Shown: one piece after another, positions 25,979-34,891 of the stretch | Layout of the letters: every line of letters begins with the position of its first letter | Numbering within the stretch: the stretch's first letter is position 1 | Source of the DNA: Ignavibacteriales bacterium | GTDB taxonomy: Bacteria; Bacteroidota; Ignavibacteria; Ignavibacteriales; Ignavibacteriaceae | DNA: 64,000 nucleotides | NCBI GenBank assembly: GCA_016700155.1 | Contig: CP065001.1 | Coordinates: 2,790,001-2,854,000 of the forward strand | Direction of reading: 5' to 3' | Program-made: the position numbers and the translations under genes | Notes under the pieces: model-generated | Database searches by the model: none | Seen by the model: the letters and a program-made list of their open reading frames with translations, nothing else | What the model was told of the DNA's origin: nothing

Positions 25979-26395
25979 TTAATCTAAATCAGGTCTTGCA
26001 ACAACTTTTGTTTTAATCGGAAGTTTTGATGAACAAGTCATCAATGCTTCGTGCGCCAGTTCTCTTGATACACCTGAAACTTCAAACAAAACTCTGCCTG
26101 GTTTAACAACTGCAACCCAGAATTCAGGTGCGCCTTTACCTTTACCCATTCTGGTTTCAAGCGGCTTTTTAGAAACAGGTTTGTCAGGAAAAATTCTTAT
26201 CCAGACTTTACCGTCTCTTTTCATTTTTCTTGATAGTGCAACACGACAAGCTTCAATCTGTCTTCCGGTTATCCAGTGTGGTTCAAGTGCTTTTAATCCG
26301 TAATCACCGAATGATATTGAACTGCCGCGATAAGCTTTGCCAGCCATACGTCCGCGTTGTGATTTTCTAAACTTTACTCTTTTGGGCATCAACAT
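25979..26395 (-). CDS. rplP: 50S ribosomal protein L16
   Basis: Organises the A-site side of the 50S subunit. The protein has 138 residues. MLMPKRVKFRKSQRGRMAG matches the canonical L16 start, so I keep the first ATG, which has GGAG ten bases upstream. WITGRQIEACRVALSR and KPVSKKPLETRMGKGKGAPE are intact. Confidence 0.98.
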   Translation of the reverse strand: MLMPKRVKFRKSQRGRMAGKAYRGSSISFGDYGLKALEPHWITGRQIEACRVALSRKMKRDGKVWIRIFPDKPVSKKPLETRMGKGKGAPEFWVAVVKPGRVLFEVSGVSRELAHEALMTCSSKLPIKTKVVARPDLD

Positions 26396-26415
26396 GGTTT
26401 AATATCTCCGGGTAA

Positions 26416-27057
26416 TTATTCTGTAACTCTTTTTCCTAATACTTCACCGTTGCAGATCCAAACTTTTATTCCAATGGAACCATAAATTGTTTCTGCTCTA
26501 CCGTTTGCATAATCAATTTGCGCACGGAGTGTATGCAGTGGAATTCTTCCTTCTTTATACTGTTCTGTCCTGGCCATTTCAGCACCGCCTAATCTGCCTG
26601 CACACATAATTCTTATACCTTCTGCACCCATTCTCATCGCTGCAGTGATAGCCATTTTCATTGCTCTTCTGAATGAAACTCTTCCCTGCAATTGATTGGC
26701 AATATTTTCTGCTACAAGATATGCATCAAGTTCAGGACGTTTAATTTCCGAAATCTGAACTTTAACATCTTTATCAGTAACTGATTTTAATTCCTGTTCA
26801 AGCTGTGTAATTTCTTTTCCGCTTTTTCCAATCACAACACCGGGTCTTGATGTATGAATGGTTAGAATAATATTTTTTGAGGTTCTGTCGATAACAATTC
26901 TGGAAATTCCTGCTTTCTTTAACCTGCTTCTGATGTAAGCTCTAAGTTTATCATCTTCTTTCAGCTTACCTGAATAACTTTTATTTTCGTACCAATTAGA
27001 GTCCCAACCTCTTATCACTCCGACTCTTAATCCAACAGGGTTTGTTTTCTGGCCCAA
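26416..27057 (-). CDS. rpsC: 30S ribosomal protein S3
   Basis: Lines the mRNA entry channel with helicase activity. The protein has 213 residues. It begins MGQKTNPVGLRVGVIRGWDS. The KH domain carries GVVIGKSGKEITQLEQEL, and the C-terminal S3 domain has RAMKMAITAAMRMGAEGIR and GRLGGAEMARTE. It lies between rplV and rplP as usual. Confidence 0.98.
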   Translation of the reverse strand: MGQKTNPVGLRVGVIRGWDSNWYENKSYSGKLKEDDKLRAYIRSRLKKAGISRIVIDRTSKNIILTIHTSRPGVVIGKSGKEITQLEQELKSVTDKDVKVQISEIKRPELDAYLVAENIANQLQGRVSFRRAMKMAITAAMRMGAEGIRIMCAGRLGGAEMARTEQYKEGRIPLHTLRAQIDYANGRAETIYGSIGIKVWICNGEVLGKRVTE

Positions 27058-27071
27058 AAAATATCCTCCTA

Positions 27072-27419
27072 CTAATTAGCTTTTGTAGCTACAACTATGG
27101 TTAAGTGGCAGCTTCTTTTTCTTATTCTGTATGCTCGGCCCATTGGTGCAGCCGAAATTCTTTTTAATGTGGGACCCTGGTTTACAAAAACTTCCTTAAC
27201 CAGTAAATCAGATGGTTCCATCCTGGTTGCGTCATCTCTGTTCATAAGGTTTGCAACCGCTGATCTTAAAACTTTTTCTGCAGTTTTTGATGCATGTTTT
27301 GGCGAGAAGTGCAAAATCTCCATGGCTTTATCAACTGAAACACCACGTATAAGATCAATAATCAATCTCATTTTTCTTGGTGATGAACCTATATATCTAT
27401 GTACAGCTCTTGCTTCCAT
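27072..27419 (-). CDS. rplV: 50S ribosomal protein L22
   Basis: Its beta-hairpin forms part of the exit-tunnel constriction, near the macrolide site. The protein has 115 residues. RYIGSSPRKMRLIIDLIRG at the start and the loop GPTLKRISAAPMGRAYRIRK are canonical, with no insertion in the loop. Confidence 0.98.
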   Translation of the reverse strand: MEARAVHRYIGSSPRKMRLIIDLIRGVSVDKAMEILHFSPKHASKTAEKVLRSAVANLMNRDDATRMEPSDLLVKEVFVNQGPTLKRISAAPMGRAYRIRKRSCHLTIVVATKAN

Positions 27420-27439
27420 TTTTTCGAATCCCTATTAAA

Positions 27440-27727
27440 TTATTTTGCTTTAGTAGCCTTCTCAGCCTTTGTTCCAGGATGTCCTCTGAAAATACGTGTA
27501 GGTGCAAATTCACCTAACTTATGACCGACCATGTTCTCGGTAATGTAAACCGGAATCATTTTGTTGCCGTTATGAACCGCAATTGTGTGTCCTACAAAAT
27601 CAGGAATTATTGTAGATGCGCGAGACCATGTTTTTATGATCTTTTTCTGATTGGTTTCATTCAGCTTAGTAATTTTACCTGCCAATTTATGATCGATGAA
27701 AGGACCTTTTTTAACTGACCTGGGCAT
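27440..27727 (-). CDS. rpsS: 30S ribosomal protein S19
   Basis: Head protein near the A-site finger that pairs with S13. The protein has 95 residues. It begins MPRSVKKGPFIDHKLAGKI and has the signature HNGNKMIPVYITENMVGHKL with the GEFAPTRIFRGHPG end. A short Lys/Ala tail follows. Confidence 0.98.
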   Translation of the reverse strand: MPRSVKKGPFIDHKLAGKITKLNETNQKKIIKTWSRASTIIPDFVGHTIAVHNGNKMIPVYITENMVGHKLGEFAPTRIFRGHPGTKAEKATKAK

Positions 27728-27735
27728 ATTCTACT

Positions 27736-28563
27736 CTACTTCTTACGTCTTTTAATGATAAATTTATTTGATTCTTTTTTACGCTTCCTAGTTTTCAAAC
27801 CTTTAGCAGCCTGACCCCATGGTGAAACAGGATGACCGCCGCCGGATGTTTTACCTTCACCACCACCCATCGGGTGATCAACGGGATTCATTGCAACACC
27901 GCGGACGTGAGGTCTTTTGCCTAACCAGCGTGAACGTCCAGCTTTTCCAAGACTTATATTTTCCTGTTCAGCGTTACCTACAACACCGTAAGTTGCCATA
28001 CAATCAAGGCGAACCATTCTAACTTCACCTGATGGCATTTTTAACTGAGCAAAATTTCCTTCCTTTGCCATAAGCTGTAGTGCAGCACCGGCACTTCTTC
28101 CAAGCTGTCCGCCTTTACCTGGTTTCAGTTCAACATTATGAACGAAACTGCCAAGCGGCATTTCTTTTAGCGGAAGCGCGTTTCCAACAACAATGTCGCT
28201 GCCGGTACCGGAAAGAACTTTACTTCCAACCTTTAAACCTTCCGGTGCAAGGATATATCTTTTTTCACCATCGGCATAATGCAGAAGTGCAATACGGCAT
28301 GTTCTGTTCGGATCATATTCTATTGAAAATACAGTAGCAGGTATACCGGATTTATCACGTTTAAAATCTACAATTCTGTATCTTCTTTTATGACCGCCGC
28401 CGATAAATCTTGTTGTTATTCTTCCAAGATTATTTCTTCCGCCGGATTTTTTTAATGCAACGGTTAAAGATTTTTCCGGTGTTGTTTTTGTTACTTCTTC
28501 AAAAGTAGCATTTGATCTGAATCTTGTACCGGGCGTAACTGGTTTTAGTTTATTTATTCCCAT
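27736..28563 (-). CDS. rplB: 50S ribosomal protein L2
   Basis: Highly conserved 23S rRNA binder essential for subunit association and the peptidyl transferase centre. The protein has 275 residues. The functional C-terminal loop with its histidine is present in VAMNPVDHPMGGGEGKTSGG, as are RFIGGGHKRRYRIVDFKR and KGLKTRKRKKESNKFIIKRR. The start MGINKLKPVTPGTR is standard for this lineage. Confidence 0.98.
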   Translation of the reverse strand: MGINKLKPVTPGTRFRSNATFEEVTKTTPEKSLTVALKKSGGRNNLGRITTRFIGGGHKRRYRIVDFKRDKSGIPATVFSIEYDPNRTCRIALLHYADGEKRYILAPEGLKVGSKVLSGTGSDIVVGNALPLKEMPLGSFVHNVELKPGKGGQLGRSAGAALQLMAKEGNFAQLKMPSGEVRMVRLDCMATYGVVGNAEQENISLGKAGRSRWLGKRPHVRGVAMNPVDHPMGGGEGKTSGGGHPVSPWGQAAKGLKTRKRKKESNKFIIKRRKK

Positions 28564-28583
28564 TAAATCGTCCTAATAAAAAC

Positions 28584-28877
28584 CTAAACTTGCTCGAATA
28601 ATTCTATTGTTTCACCAGCTTTTAAAGTGATGATTGCTTTTTTAAATTTTGATGTTTTCCCCTCAAACTTTCCGCTTTTCCTAAATTGTGATTTAGTTTT
28701 TCCCGGATGATTGATGGTTCTGACATTGACAACATGTACATTAAATTTCTGTTCAATAGCTCTCGCTATCTGAATTTTATTAGCATCAGGGTTAACGAGA
28801 AATCCGTAAATACCTTTGTCAGCTGTAAGATTAGTAATCTTTTCTGTAATCAATGGTTTAATAAGTGTCTGATGCAT
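28584..28877 (-). CDS. rplW: 50S ribosomal protein L23
   Basis: Docking site for trigger factor and SRP at the tunnel exit. The protein has 97 residues. It begins MHQTLIKPLITEKITNL and keeps the basic hairpin with GKTKSQFRKSGKFEGKTSKF. It starts one base after the rplD stop, which suggests coupled translation. Confidence 0.97.
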   Translation of the reverse strand: MHQTLIKPLITEKITNLTADKGIYGFLVNPDANKIQIARAIEQKFNVHVVNVRTINHPGKTKSQFRKSGKFEGKTSKFKKAIITLKAGETIELFEQV

Positions 28878-28878
28878 A

Positions 28879-29526
28879 TTAATTCACCGCTTCTTTCTTG
28901 TTTGAGAAGGTTCCGTTTATTACATCAACAGCGCCCTTCTGAACAATAAGCATCTGGTTGTTAAGTATATCATATGTTGATGCCTGTGCAGCTTCAAGCA
29001 CTTTAACTTTTGGAATGTTTCTTCCTGATTTATAAACCAATGTCGAGTTTTCTTTTGTAAGTAATAAAACTTTTTTGCCTGAGACTTTTAATGCGCTAAG
29101 CATTTTTACAAAATCTTTTGTCTTTGGCTGTTCAAAATTAAAATCTTCAACGATCATAAACTGCTCATCTTTTACTTTATAACTGAGAGCAGATTTCCTG
29201 GCAAGTCGTTTTACTTTCTTTGGTAAATCCTGTTTATACAGATGCGGCTTGGGTCCGAAAATAGTTCCACCGCCAACCCATAATGGTGAACGGGATGTAC
29301 CGGCTCTTGATCCGCCTCTTCCTTTTTGCTTCCATGGTTTTTTGCCGCCGCCGCTAACCTCTCCGCGCTCTTTTGACTTATGCGTACCTTGTCTCTGATT
29401 AGCACGGTATGCTTTTACTGCGAGGTATATAGCGTGATCGTTCGGTTCAATTCCGAATATATCATCAGCAAGTTCAAGCTTTTCGCCTGAAGTTGAACCA
29501 TCAATTTTATAAATATCAAAAGTCAT
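28879..29526 (-). CDS. rplD: 50S ribosomal protein L4
   Basis: Exit-tunnel protein and, in enterobacteria, repressor of the S10 operon. The protein has 215 residues. The tunnel loop (RGEVSGGGKKPWKQKGRGG and following) and the C-terminal globular domain are normal in length. It follows rplC by 12 bases. Confidence 0.97.
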   Translation of the reverse strand: MTFDIYKIDGSTSGEKLELADDIFGIEPNDHAIYLAVKAYRANQRQGTHKSKERGEVSGGGKKPWKQKGRGGSRAGTSRSPLWVGGGTIFGPKPHLYKQDLPKKVKRLARKSALSYKVKDEQFMIVEDFNFEQPKTKDFVKMLSALKVSGKKVLLLTKENSTLVYKSGRNIPKVKVLEAAQASTYDILNNQMLIVQKGAVDVINGTFSNKKEAVN

Positions 29527-29538
29527 TTTAATCTCAAC

Positions 29539-30162
29539 TTACTTCTTTAACAATTCAACAAAAGTGTTAACTGAACCGGGCACTGCGCCTTTTACAAGGA
29601 TAATGTTTTCTTCAGGCAGAACTTTAACAACCTTAAGGTTCTGGACAGTTACATTTTCAAATCCTTTTCTTCCAGCCATTCTCTGACCTTTAAAAACTCT
29701 TGAAGGATATGAACTCGCGCCGATAGAACCGGGCGCTCTTAATCTGTCGCTCTGTCCATGAGTAGTACCGCCAACACCGCCAAATCCATGGCGTTTCATA
29801 ACTCCCTGAAATCCTTTTCCTTTGCTTCGCGCACGAACTTTAATTTTTTCACCTTCACTAAACAGATCAACTTTAACTTCGTCACCTACTTTGTAACCGG
29901 ATACATCATTTGATCGGAACTCTTTCAATACCCTTGAAATCGGCAATTCTTTTTTCTTGAATTGTGCAGCCAAAGGTTTGGTTACATTCTTTTCTTTTCT
30001 TTCTCCAAATCCTAACTGCAGTGCTTCGTAACCATCTTTTTCTTTTGTTCTGACTGAAACAACTTTGCAGGGTCCGGCAAGAATAACGGTAACGGGAATT
30101 AATTCACCATCATTTCCGAATACGCTTGACATTCCTATTTTTTTACCGATTAAACCTGTCAT
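29539..30162 (-). CDS. rplC: 50S ribosomal protein L3
   Basis: One of two proteins that nucleate 50S assembly; its loop approaches the peptidyl transferase centre. The protein has 207 residues. It begins MTGLIGKKIGMSSVFGNDG and contains RSKGKGFQGVMKRHGFGG with the methylatable Gln region THGQSDRLRAPGSIG. It lies 16 bases after rpsJ. Confidence 0.98.
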   Translation of the reverse strand: MTGLIGKKIGMSSVFGNDGELIPVTVILAGPCKVVSVRTKEKDGYEALQLGFGERKEKNVTKPLAAQFKKKELPISRVLKEFRSNDVSGYKVGDEVKVDLFSEGEKIKVRARSKGKGFQGVMKRHGFGGVGGTTHGQSDRLRAPGSIGASSYPSRVFKGQRMAGRKGFENVTVQNLKVVKVLPEENIILVKGAVPGSVNTFVELLKK

Positions 30163-30178
30163 CTTAATTCCTCATTCA

Positions 30179-30487
30179 TTAAAGCTTGATCTCAATATCA
30201 ACACCCGCCGGTATATCAAGTTTACTCAATGAATCGACGGTTTTATTGTTGGAATTATGAATATCAATAATTCTTTTGTGAGCTCTGGTTTCAAACTGCT
30301 CTCTTGATTTTTTATCTACGTGAGGAGATCTCAATACTGTATATACAGTTCTTTTCGTAGGCAGCGGAATAGGTCCTGAAACCACAGCACCCGTACTTCT
30401 AACAGTCTTGATTATTTTTTCAGTTGATTTATCAATTAAGATATGATCATATGATTTCAACTTTATTCTAATCTTTTGTCCGGCCAC
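30179..30487 (-). CDS. rpsJ: 30S ribosomal protein S10
   Basis: Head protein that also joins NusB in antitermination. The protein has 102 residues. It begins MAGQKIRIKLKSYDHILID and has the S10 signature VSGPIPLPTKRTVYTVLRSP. It opens the S10 operon, separated from tuf by 67 bases that hold a hairpin. Confidence 0.98.
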   Translation of the reverse strand: MAGQKIRIKLKSYDHILIDKSTEKIIKTVRSTGAVVSGPIPLPTKRTVYTVLRSPHVDKKSREQFETRAHKRIIDIHNSNNKTVDSLSKLDIPAGVDIEIKL

Positions 30488-30517
30488 TTAAAAATCTCCT
30501 TCTAATTTTCAGATAGA

Positions 30518-30542
30518 AAAAGGGAGATGCTCTCTCCCTTTT
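30518..30542 (-). terminator. Hairpin between tuf and rpsJ, probable partial terminator
   Basis: AAAAGGGAGA (30518-30527) pairs with TCTCCCTTTT (30533-30542) around a five-base loop. On the minus strand a run of five T follows. The downstream S10 operon has no obvious promoter of its own in the gap, so the site probably attenuates rather than stops transcription. Confidence 0.7.
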
Positions 30543-30554
30543 CCATTGTATTTT

Positions 30555-31760
30555 TTATTCAATAATCTTTGTAACAACACCTGAACCAACTGTTCTACCG
30601 CCTTCACGGATAGCGAATCTTAACTTCTCTTCCATAGCGATAGGGGTAATAAGTTCAACTGAAAGTTTTACATTATCACCGGGCATAACCATTTCGGTAC
30701 CTGCAGGTAATGTTGCAACACCTGTTACGTCAGTAGTTCTGAAATAAAACTGTGGTCTGTATCCGTTAAAGAATGGTGTATGTCTTCCACCTTCATCTTT
30801 TGAAAGTACGTATACTTCGCCTTCAAATTTCATGTGAGGAGTGATTGATCCGGTTTTAGCCAGAACCATTCCTCTTTCGATTTCATTTTTATCAACACCT
30901 CTTAACAGGATACCTGCGTTATCACCAGCCATTGCTGAGTCAAGTTCTTTTCTGAACATTTCGATACCTGTAACAACAGTCTTTTTGTGCAGACCTAATC
31001 CTATTAATTCAACTTCTTCCTGAATCTTAACCTGTCCTCTTTCAACTCTACCGGTTGCAACTGTACCACGACCGGTGATAGAGAAAACGTCTTCAACAGG
31101 CATAAGGAATGGTTTTTCAGTGCTTCTTTCCGGAATCGGAACATAGCTGTCAACAGCATCCATAAGTTCCCAGACACAGTTATATCTTTCGTCAGAAGGA
31201 TCTGCATTGCTTGCACCGGCTTCAAGAGCCTTTAATGCTGAGCCTTTAATGATCGGAATTTCATCGCCGGGGAATTCATAAGAATTCAATAAGTCTCTTA
31301 ATTCAACTTCAACTAATTCGATGAGTTCAGGATCATCAACCATATCAACTTTATTCATAAAAACTACAATTTTAGGAACACCAACCTGGCGTGCAAGGAG
31401 AATGTGCTCTCTTGTTTGAGGCATCGGACCATCTGTAGCAGCAACAACAAGTATAGCTCCGTCCATCTGTGCAGCACCTGTGATCATGTTCTTAACGTAG
31501 TCAGCGTGTCCCGGACAGTCAACGTGAGCGTAGTGCCTGTTGGCAGTTGAATACTCAACGTGAGCTGTCGCAATAGTAATACCTCTTTCTCTTTCTTCAG
31601 GAGCGTTATCAATACTATCAAAAGTTCTGATTGCAGATAAGCCCTTCTTAGCGAGAGCCATGGTGATGGCAGCTGTTAAAGTAGTTTTGCCGTGATCTAC
31701 GTGACCAATTGTTCCTACGTTAACGTGAGGTTTACTCCTATCAAATTTTTCTTTTGCCAT
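30555..31760 (-). CDS. tuf: Elongation factor Tu
   Basis: Delivers aminoacyl-tRNA to the ribosome. The protein has 401 residues. GTPase boxes: GHVDHGKTTLTAA, RGITIATAHVEY, DCPGHADYVKN, NKVDMVDD and the G5 SALKALE. Between G5 and domain 2 it has a slightly enlarged loop (EAGASNADPSDERYN), as in Bacteroidetes/Chlorobi EF-Tu. It is the only tuf copy in the window and lies between fusA and rpsJ. Confidence 0.98.
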   Translation of the reverse strand: MAKEKFDRSKPHVNVGTIGHVDHGKTTLTAAITMALAKKGLSAIRTFDSIDNAPEERERGITIATAHVEYSTANRHYAHVDCPGHADYVKNMITGAAQMDGAILVVAATDGPMPQTREHILLARQVGVPKIVVFMNKVDMVDDPELIELVEVELRDLLNSYEFPGDEIPIIKGSALKALEAGASNADPSDERYNCVWELMDAVDSYVPIPERSTEKPFLMPVEDVFSITGRGTVATGRVERGQVKIQEEVELIGLGLHKKTVVTGIEMFRKELDSAMAGDNAGILLRGVDKNEIERGMVLAKTGSITPHMKFEGEVYVLSKDEGGRHTPFFNGYRPQFYFRTTDVTGVATLPAGTEMVMPGDNVKLSVELITPIAMEEKLRFAIREGGRTVGSGVVTKIIE

Positions 31761-31798
31761 CTAATACTCCTTTATAGATAATTCTTTTATAATACTAA

Positions 31799-33892
31799 TT
31801 AAACTGTTGATTTTTTTCCTAATGATTTTTCCGCAATTTCTTCTGCAATAGACTTTGGTACTTCCAGATAATAAGCAAACTGCATTGTGTAAATCGCGCG
31901 CCCCTGCGTCATTGATCTTAAAACCGTTGCATAGCCGAACATTTCTGATAAAGGTACGGTTGCCTTAATTACCTGTGCATCTTTTCTTGCTGAGAAACCT
32001 TCTATTTTTCCACGGCGTGAATTTAAATCACCCATTACATCACCGAGATATTCTTCCGGTGTAACAACTTCAACATCCATTATAGGCTCAAGAAGAATGG
32101 GCTTTGCTTTTTTTGCACCTTCTTTGAATGCAATTGATCCGGCAACCTTGAACGAAATTTCATCAGAGTCCACATCGTGGTATGAACCATCATATATTTT
32201 TGCTTTGATATCAACTACCGGGAATCCGGCAACGACACCGTTTCTCATTGCTTCCTGAATACCTGCAGAAACAGCCGGAATATATTCCTTGGGAACAGTA
32301 CCGCCTACTATTGCATTAGTAAATTCAAAACCTTTTCCAGGTTCATTAGGTGAAAATTCAACCCAGACATGACCATATTTACCGCGTCCGCCGGACTGTT
32401 TAACAAACTTGCCTTCAGAGTTGACAGTTTGACTGATTGTCTCCCTGTAAGCTACCTGAGGTTTACCAACGTTTGCTTCAACTTTAAATTCTCTCTTCAT
32501 ACGGTCAACGAGAATTTCGAGATGCAATTCTCCCATACCGCTGATAAGTGTCTGACCTGTTTCTTCATCAACCTTTACTCTGAATGTAGGATCTTCATCT
32601 GAGAGTTTTACAAGTGATTCAGACAGTTTATCCTGATCAGCTTTTGTTTTTGGTTCGATAGCAATCTGGATTACCGGTTCGGGGAAAACTATTTTCTCAA
32701 GAACCACAGGATCATTTTCAGAACAAAGTGTATCACCCGTCTTTGTATATTTCAAACCAACAGCAGCAGCAATATCACCTGCTTTTACTTCAGTAATCTC
32801 TTCGCGGTGATTTGCATGCATTTGTAATAATCTGCTTATTCTTTCTTTTTTTCCACTGACTGAATTATAAATGTATGAACCCGATTCCAATTTGCCGGCG
32901 TACACTCTAAAGAATGTCAACTTGCCGACATAAGGATCATTCATAATCTTAAATGCCAGAGCAGTGAATTTTTCTTTCTCATCAATTTTTCGTTTAACGC
33001 TGTCGTTAATACCAATGTGATGTGCTTCTATCTCCTTGAAATCTGTCGGTGCGGGTAGAAAATCAACAACACAGTCTAATAGTTTCTGTACTCCCTTGTT
33101 CTTAAATGCTGATCCGCAAAGAACGGGAATAATTTTAAGTTCAATAGTTGCCTGTCGTAATACAGTTTTTATCTCTTCCGGAGAAATTGGTTTTCCTTCA
33201 AGATATTTTTCAAGAAGAGTATCATCAACATCAGATACAGCTTCCAGCATTTGAGTTCTGTATTTATTTGCAAGCTCAAGCAGGTCTTTGGGAATATCGA
33301 TTTCGTCAAAGGTTGCACCGTAGGTTTCTTCATGGTACATCCTTGCCTTAAAAGTCATTAGATCGATAACTCCAGAGAATATATCACCTTCACCAATCGG
33401 CAAATTAATTGGTATTGCATTAGCTCCCAACCGATCCTTCATCATCTGAACAGCATTATAAAAATCAGCACCGGTACGGTCCATCTTATTTATGAATGCG
33501 ATTCTAGGTACTCTGTATTTGTCTGCTTGTCTCCACACGGTTTCAGATTGCGGCTCAACACCTCCAACAGCGCAGAACAGCGCTACGGCACCGTCAAGCA
33601 CTCTTAAAGATCTTTCAACTTCAACAGTAAAATCAACGTGACCAGGTGTGTCAATAATATTAATCTGATGGTCTTTCCAAAAACAAGTCGTGGCCGCACT
33701 GGTTATTGTTATACCTCGTTCCTTCTCCTGTTCCATCCAATCCATTGTGGCGGCACCATCATGTACTTCTCCTAAACGATGCAGTTTACCGGTATAGAAT
33801 AATATTCTTTCGGTAGTAGTAGTTTTACCAGCATCGATGTGTGCCATTATGCCAATATTTCTAACTTTCTCTATATTATGTTTTACAGCCAT
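31799..33892 (-). CDS. fusA: Elongation factor G
   Basis: GTPase that drives translocation and, with RRF, ribosome recycling. The protein has 697 residues and five domains. AHIDAGKTTTTERIL, RGITITSAATTCFW, DTPGHVDFTVEVERSLRVLD and NKMDRTGADF mark the G domain; ALRSMTQGRA-type sequence (TVLRSMTQGRAIYTMQF) marks domain V. It is a canonical EF-G in the str operon order rpsL-rpsG-fusA-tuf. Confidence 0.98.
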   Translation of the reverse strand: MAVKHNIEKVRNIGIMAHIDAGKTTTTERILFYTGKLHRLGEVHDGAATMDWMEQEKERGITITSAATTCFWKDHQINIIDTPGHVDFTVEVERSLRVLDGAVALFCAVGGVEPQSETVWRQADKYRVPRIAFINKMDRTGADFYNAVQMMKDRLGANAIPINLPIGEGDIFSGVIDLMTFKARMYHEETYGATFDEIDIPKDLLELANKYRTQMLEAVSDVDDTLLEKYLEGKPISPEEIKTVLRQATIELKIIPVLCGSAFKNKGVQKLLDCVVDFLPAPTDFKEIEAHHIGINDSVKRKIDEKEKFTALAFKIMNDPYVGKLTFFRVYAGKLESGSYIYNSVSGKKERISRLLQMHANHREEITEVKAGDIAAAVGLKYTKTGDTLCSENDPVVLEKIVFPEPVIQIAIEPKTKADQDKLSESLVKLSDEDPTFRVKVDEETGQTLISGMGELHLEILVDRMKREFKVEANVGKPQVAYRETISQTVNSEGKFVKQSGGRGKYGHVWVEFSPNEPGKGFEFTNAIVGGTVPKEYIPAVSAGIQEAMRNGVVAGFPVVDIKAKIYDGSYHDVDSDEISFKVAGSIAFKEGAKKAKPILLEPIMDVEVVTPEEYLGDVMGDLNSRRGKIEGFSARKDAQVIKATVPLSEMFGYATVLRSMTQGRAIYTMQFAYYLEVPKSIAEEIAEKSLGKKSTV

Positions 33893-33928
33893 TCCTTCTC
33901 TATATTAATTCAAATCAAAAATTATAAA

Positions 33929-34396
33929 TCACCATTTGAAATGAGCAAACGCTTTGTTTGCTTCTGCCATCTTATGAGTATCTTCTTTTTTCTTTACTGC
34001 TGAACCTTCACCATTTGACGCAGCGATTAATTCTGAAGCGAGTTTCATAGGCATAGATTTTTCATTTCTGGCTCTCGAATAAGTTTTAATCCATCTCATT
34101 GCCAATGCAGAACGTCTTTCAGGTCTTACTTCTGTAGGAACCTGATATGTAGCTCCACCAACTCTTCTACTTCTTACTTCAATCATTGGCTGGGTGTTAT
34201 TAATCGCTTTTCTAAAAACTTCAAGTCCAGGTTTTTTTGTACGTTCTTCAATAATTTCAAATGCATTATAAACCACTTCTCTGGCTTTCGATTTTTTTCC
34301 ATCATACATAATTGAGTTGATGAATTTCGAAACCAGTACATCATTAAATTTTGGATCCGGTTTTAAATATTTTTTATCTGATCTTTTCTTTCTCAT
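33929..34396 (-). CDS. rpsG: 30S ribosomal protein S7
   Basis: Nucleates assembly of the 30S head and, in E. coli, represses the str operon. The protein has 155 residues. DPKFNDVLVSKFINSIMYDG and VEVRSRRVGGATYQVP-like sequence (EVRSRRVGGATYQVPTEVR) are intact. It begins five bases after the rpsL stop. Confidence 0.98.
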   Translation of the reverse strand: MRKKRSDKKYLKPDPKFNDVLVSKFINSIMYDGKKSKAREVVYNAFEIIEERTKKPGLEVFRKAINNTQPMIEVRSRRVGGATYQVPTEVRPERRSALAMRWIKTYSRARNEKSMPMKLASELIAASNGEGSAVKKKEDTHKMAEANKAFAHFKW

Positions 34397-34401
34397 ACTG
34401 A

Positions 34402-34779
34402 TTATTTCGCTTTCGGTTTTTTAGCACCGTATTTGGATCTTCCTTTTTTTCTATCTTCCACTCCACTTGTATCTAATGTACCGCGGATGATATGATACCT
34501 GACACCGGGAAGGTCTTTTATTCTTCCGCCTCTGATCAAAACAATTGAGTGCTCCTGCAGATTATGTCCTTCTCCAGGTATATAAGCCGTAACTTCCTGA
34601 CTATTTGTAAGCCTGACTCTCGCAACCTTTCTTAAAGCAGAATTAGGTTTTTTAGGTGTAGTTGTATACACTCTTGTACATACTCCTCTTTTCTGAGGGC
34701 AGGCATCCAAAGCCGGGGCTTTCTTTTTAGCCAGAATCTGAAGACGACCTTTTCTAACTAATTGATTTATTGTTGGCAC
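34402..34779 (-). CDS. rpsL: 30S ribosomal protein S12
   Basis: Decoding-centre protein. The protein has 125 residues. The lysines that become mutated in streptomycin-resistant strains are the ancestral Lys in both TTPKKPNSALRKVARVR and GRIKDLPGVRYHIIRG, so nothing suggests resistance. It is the first gene of the str operon and has a good promoter about 45 bases upstream. Confidence 0.98.
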   Translation of the reverse strand: MPTINQLVRKGRLQILAKKKAPALDACPQKRGVCTRVYTTTPKKPNSALRKVARVRLTNSQEVTAYIPGEGHNLQEHSIVLIRGGRIKDLPGVRYHIIRGTLDTSGVEDRKKGRSKYGAKKPKAK

Positions 34780-34821
34780 AAAAAACTCCTGATCTAGTCA
34801 AGTATAAAAAATTTCAGACTT

Positions 34822-34853
34822 CAAATATAGTCGTTACCTAAAAATGAGTCAAG
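34822..34853 (-). promoter_or_regulatory. Promoter for the str operon (TTG-N20-TAnnTTTG)
   Basis: On the minus strand a -33 element CTTG (34850-34853) is followed by 20 bases and then TATATTTG (34822-34829). This is the spacing and -7 sequence of Bacteroidetes sigma-A promoters. Initiation would fall about 30-40 bases upstream of the rpsL ATG. It lies in the only sizeable gap (112 bases) between rpoC-distal sequence and rpsL. Confidence 0.75.
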
Positions 34854-34891
34854 AAATTCATTTGATTTTTTAAGATTTATTTATTCATTTT

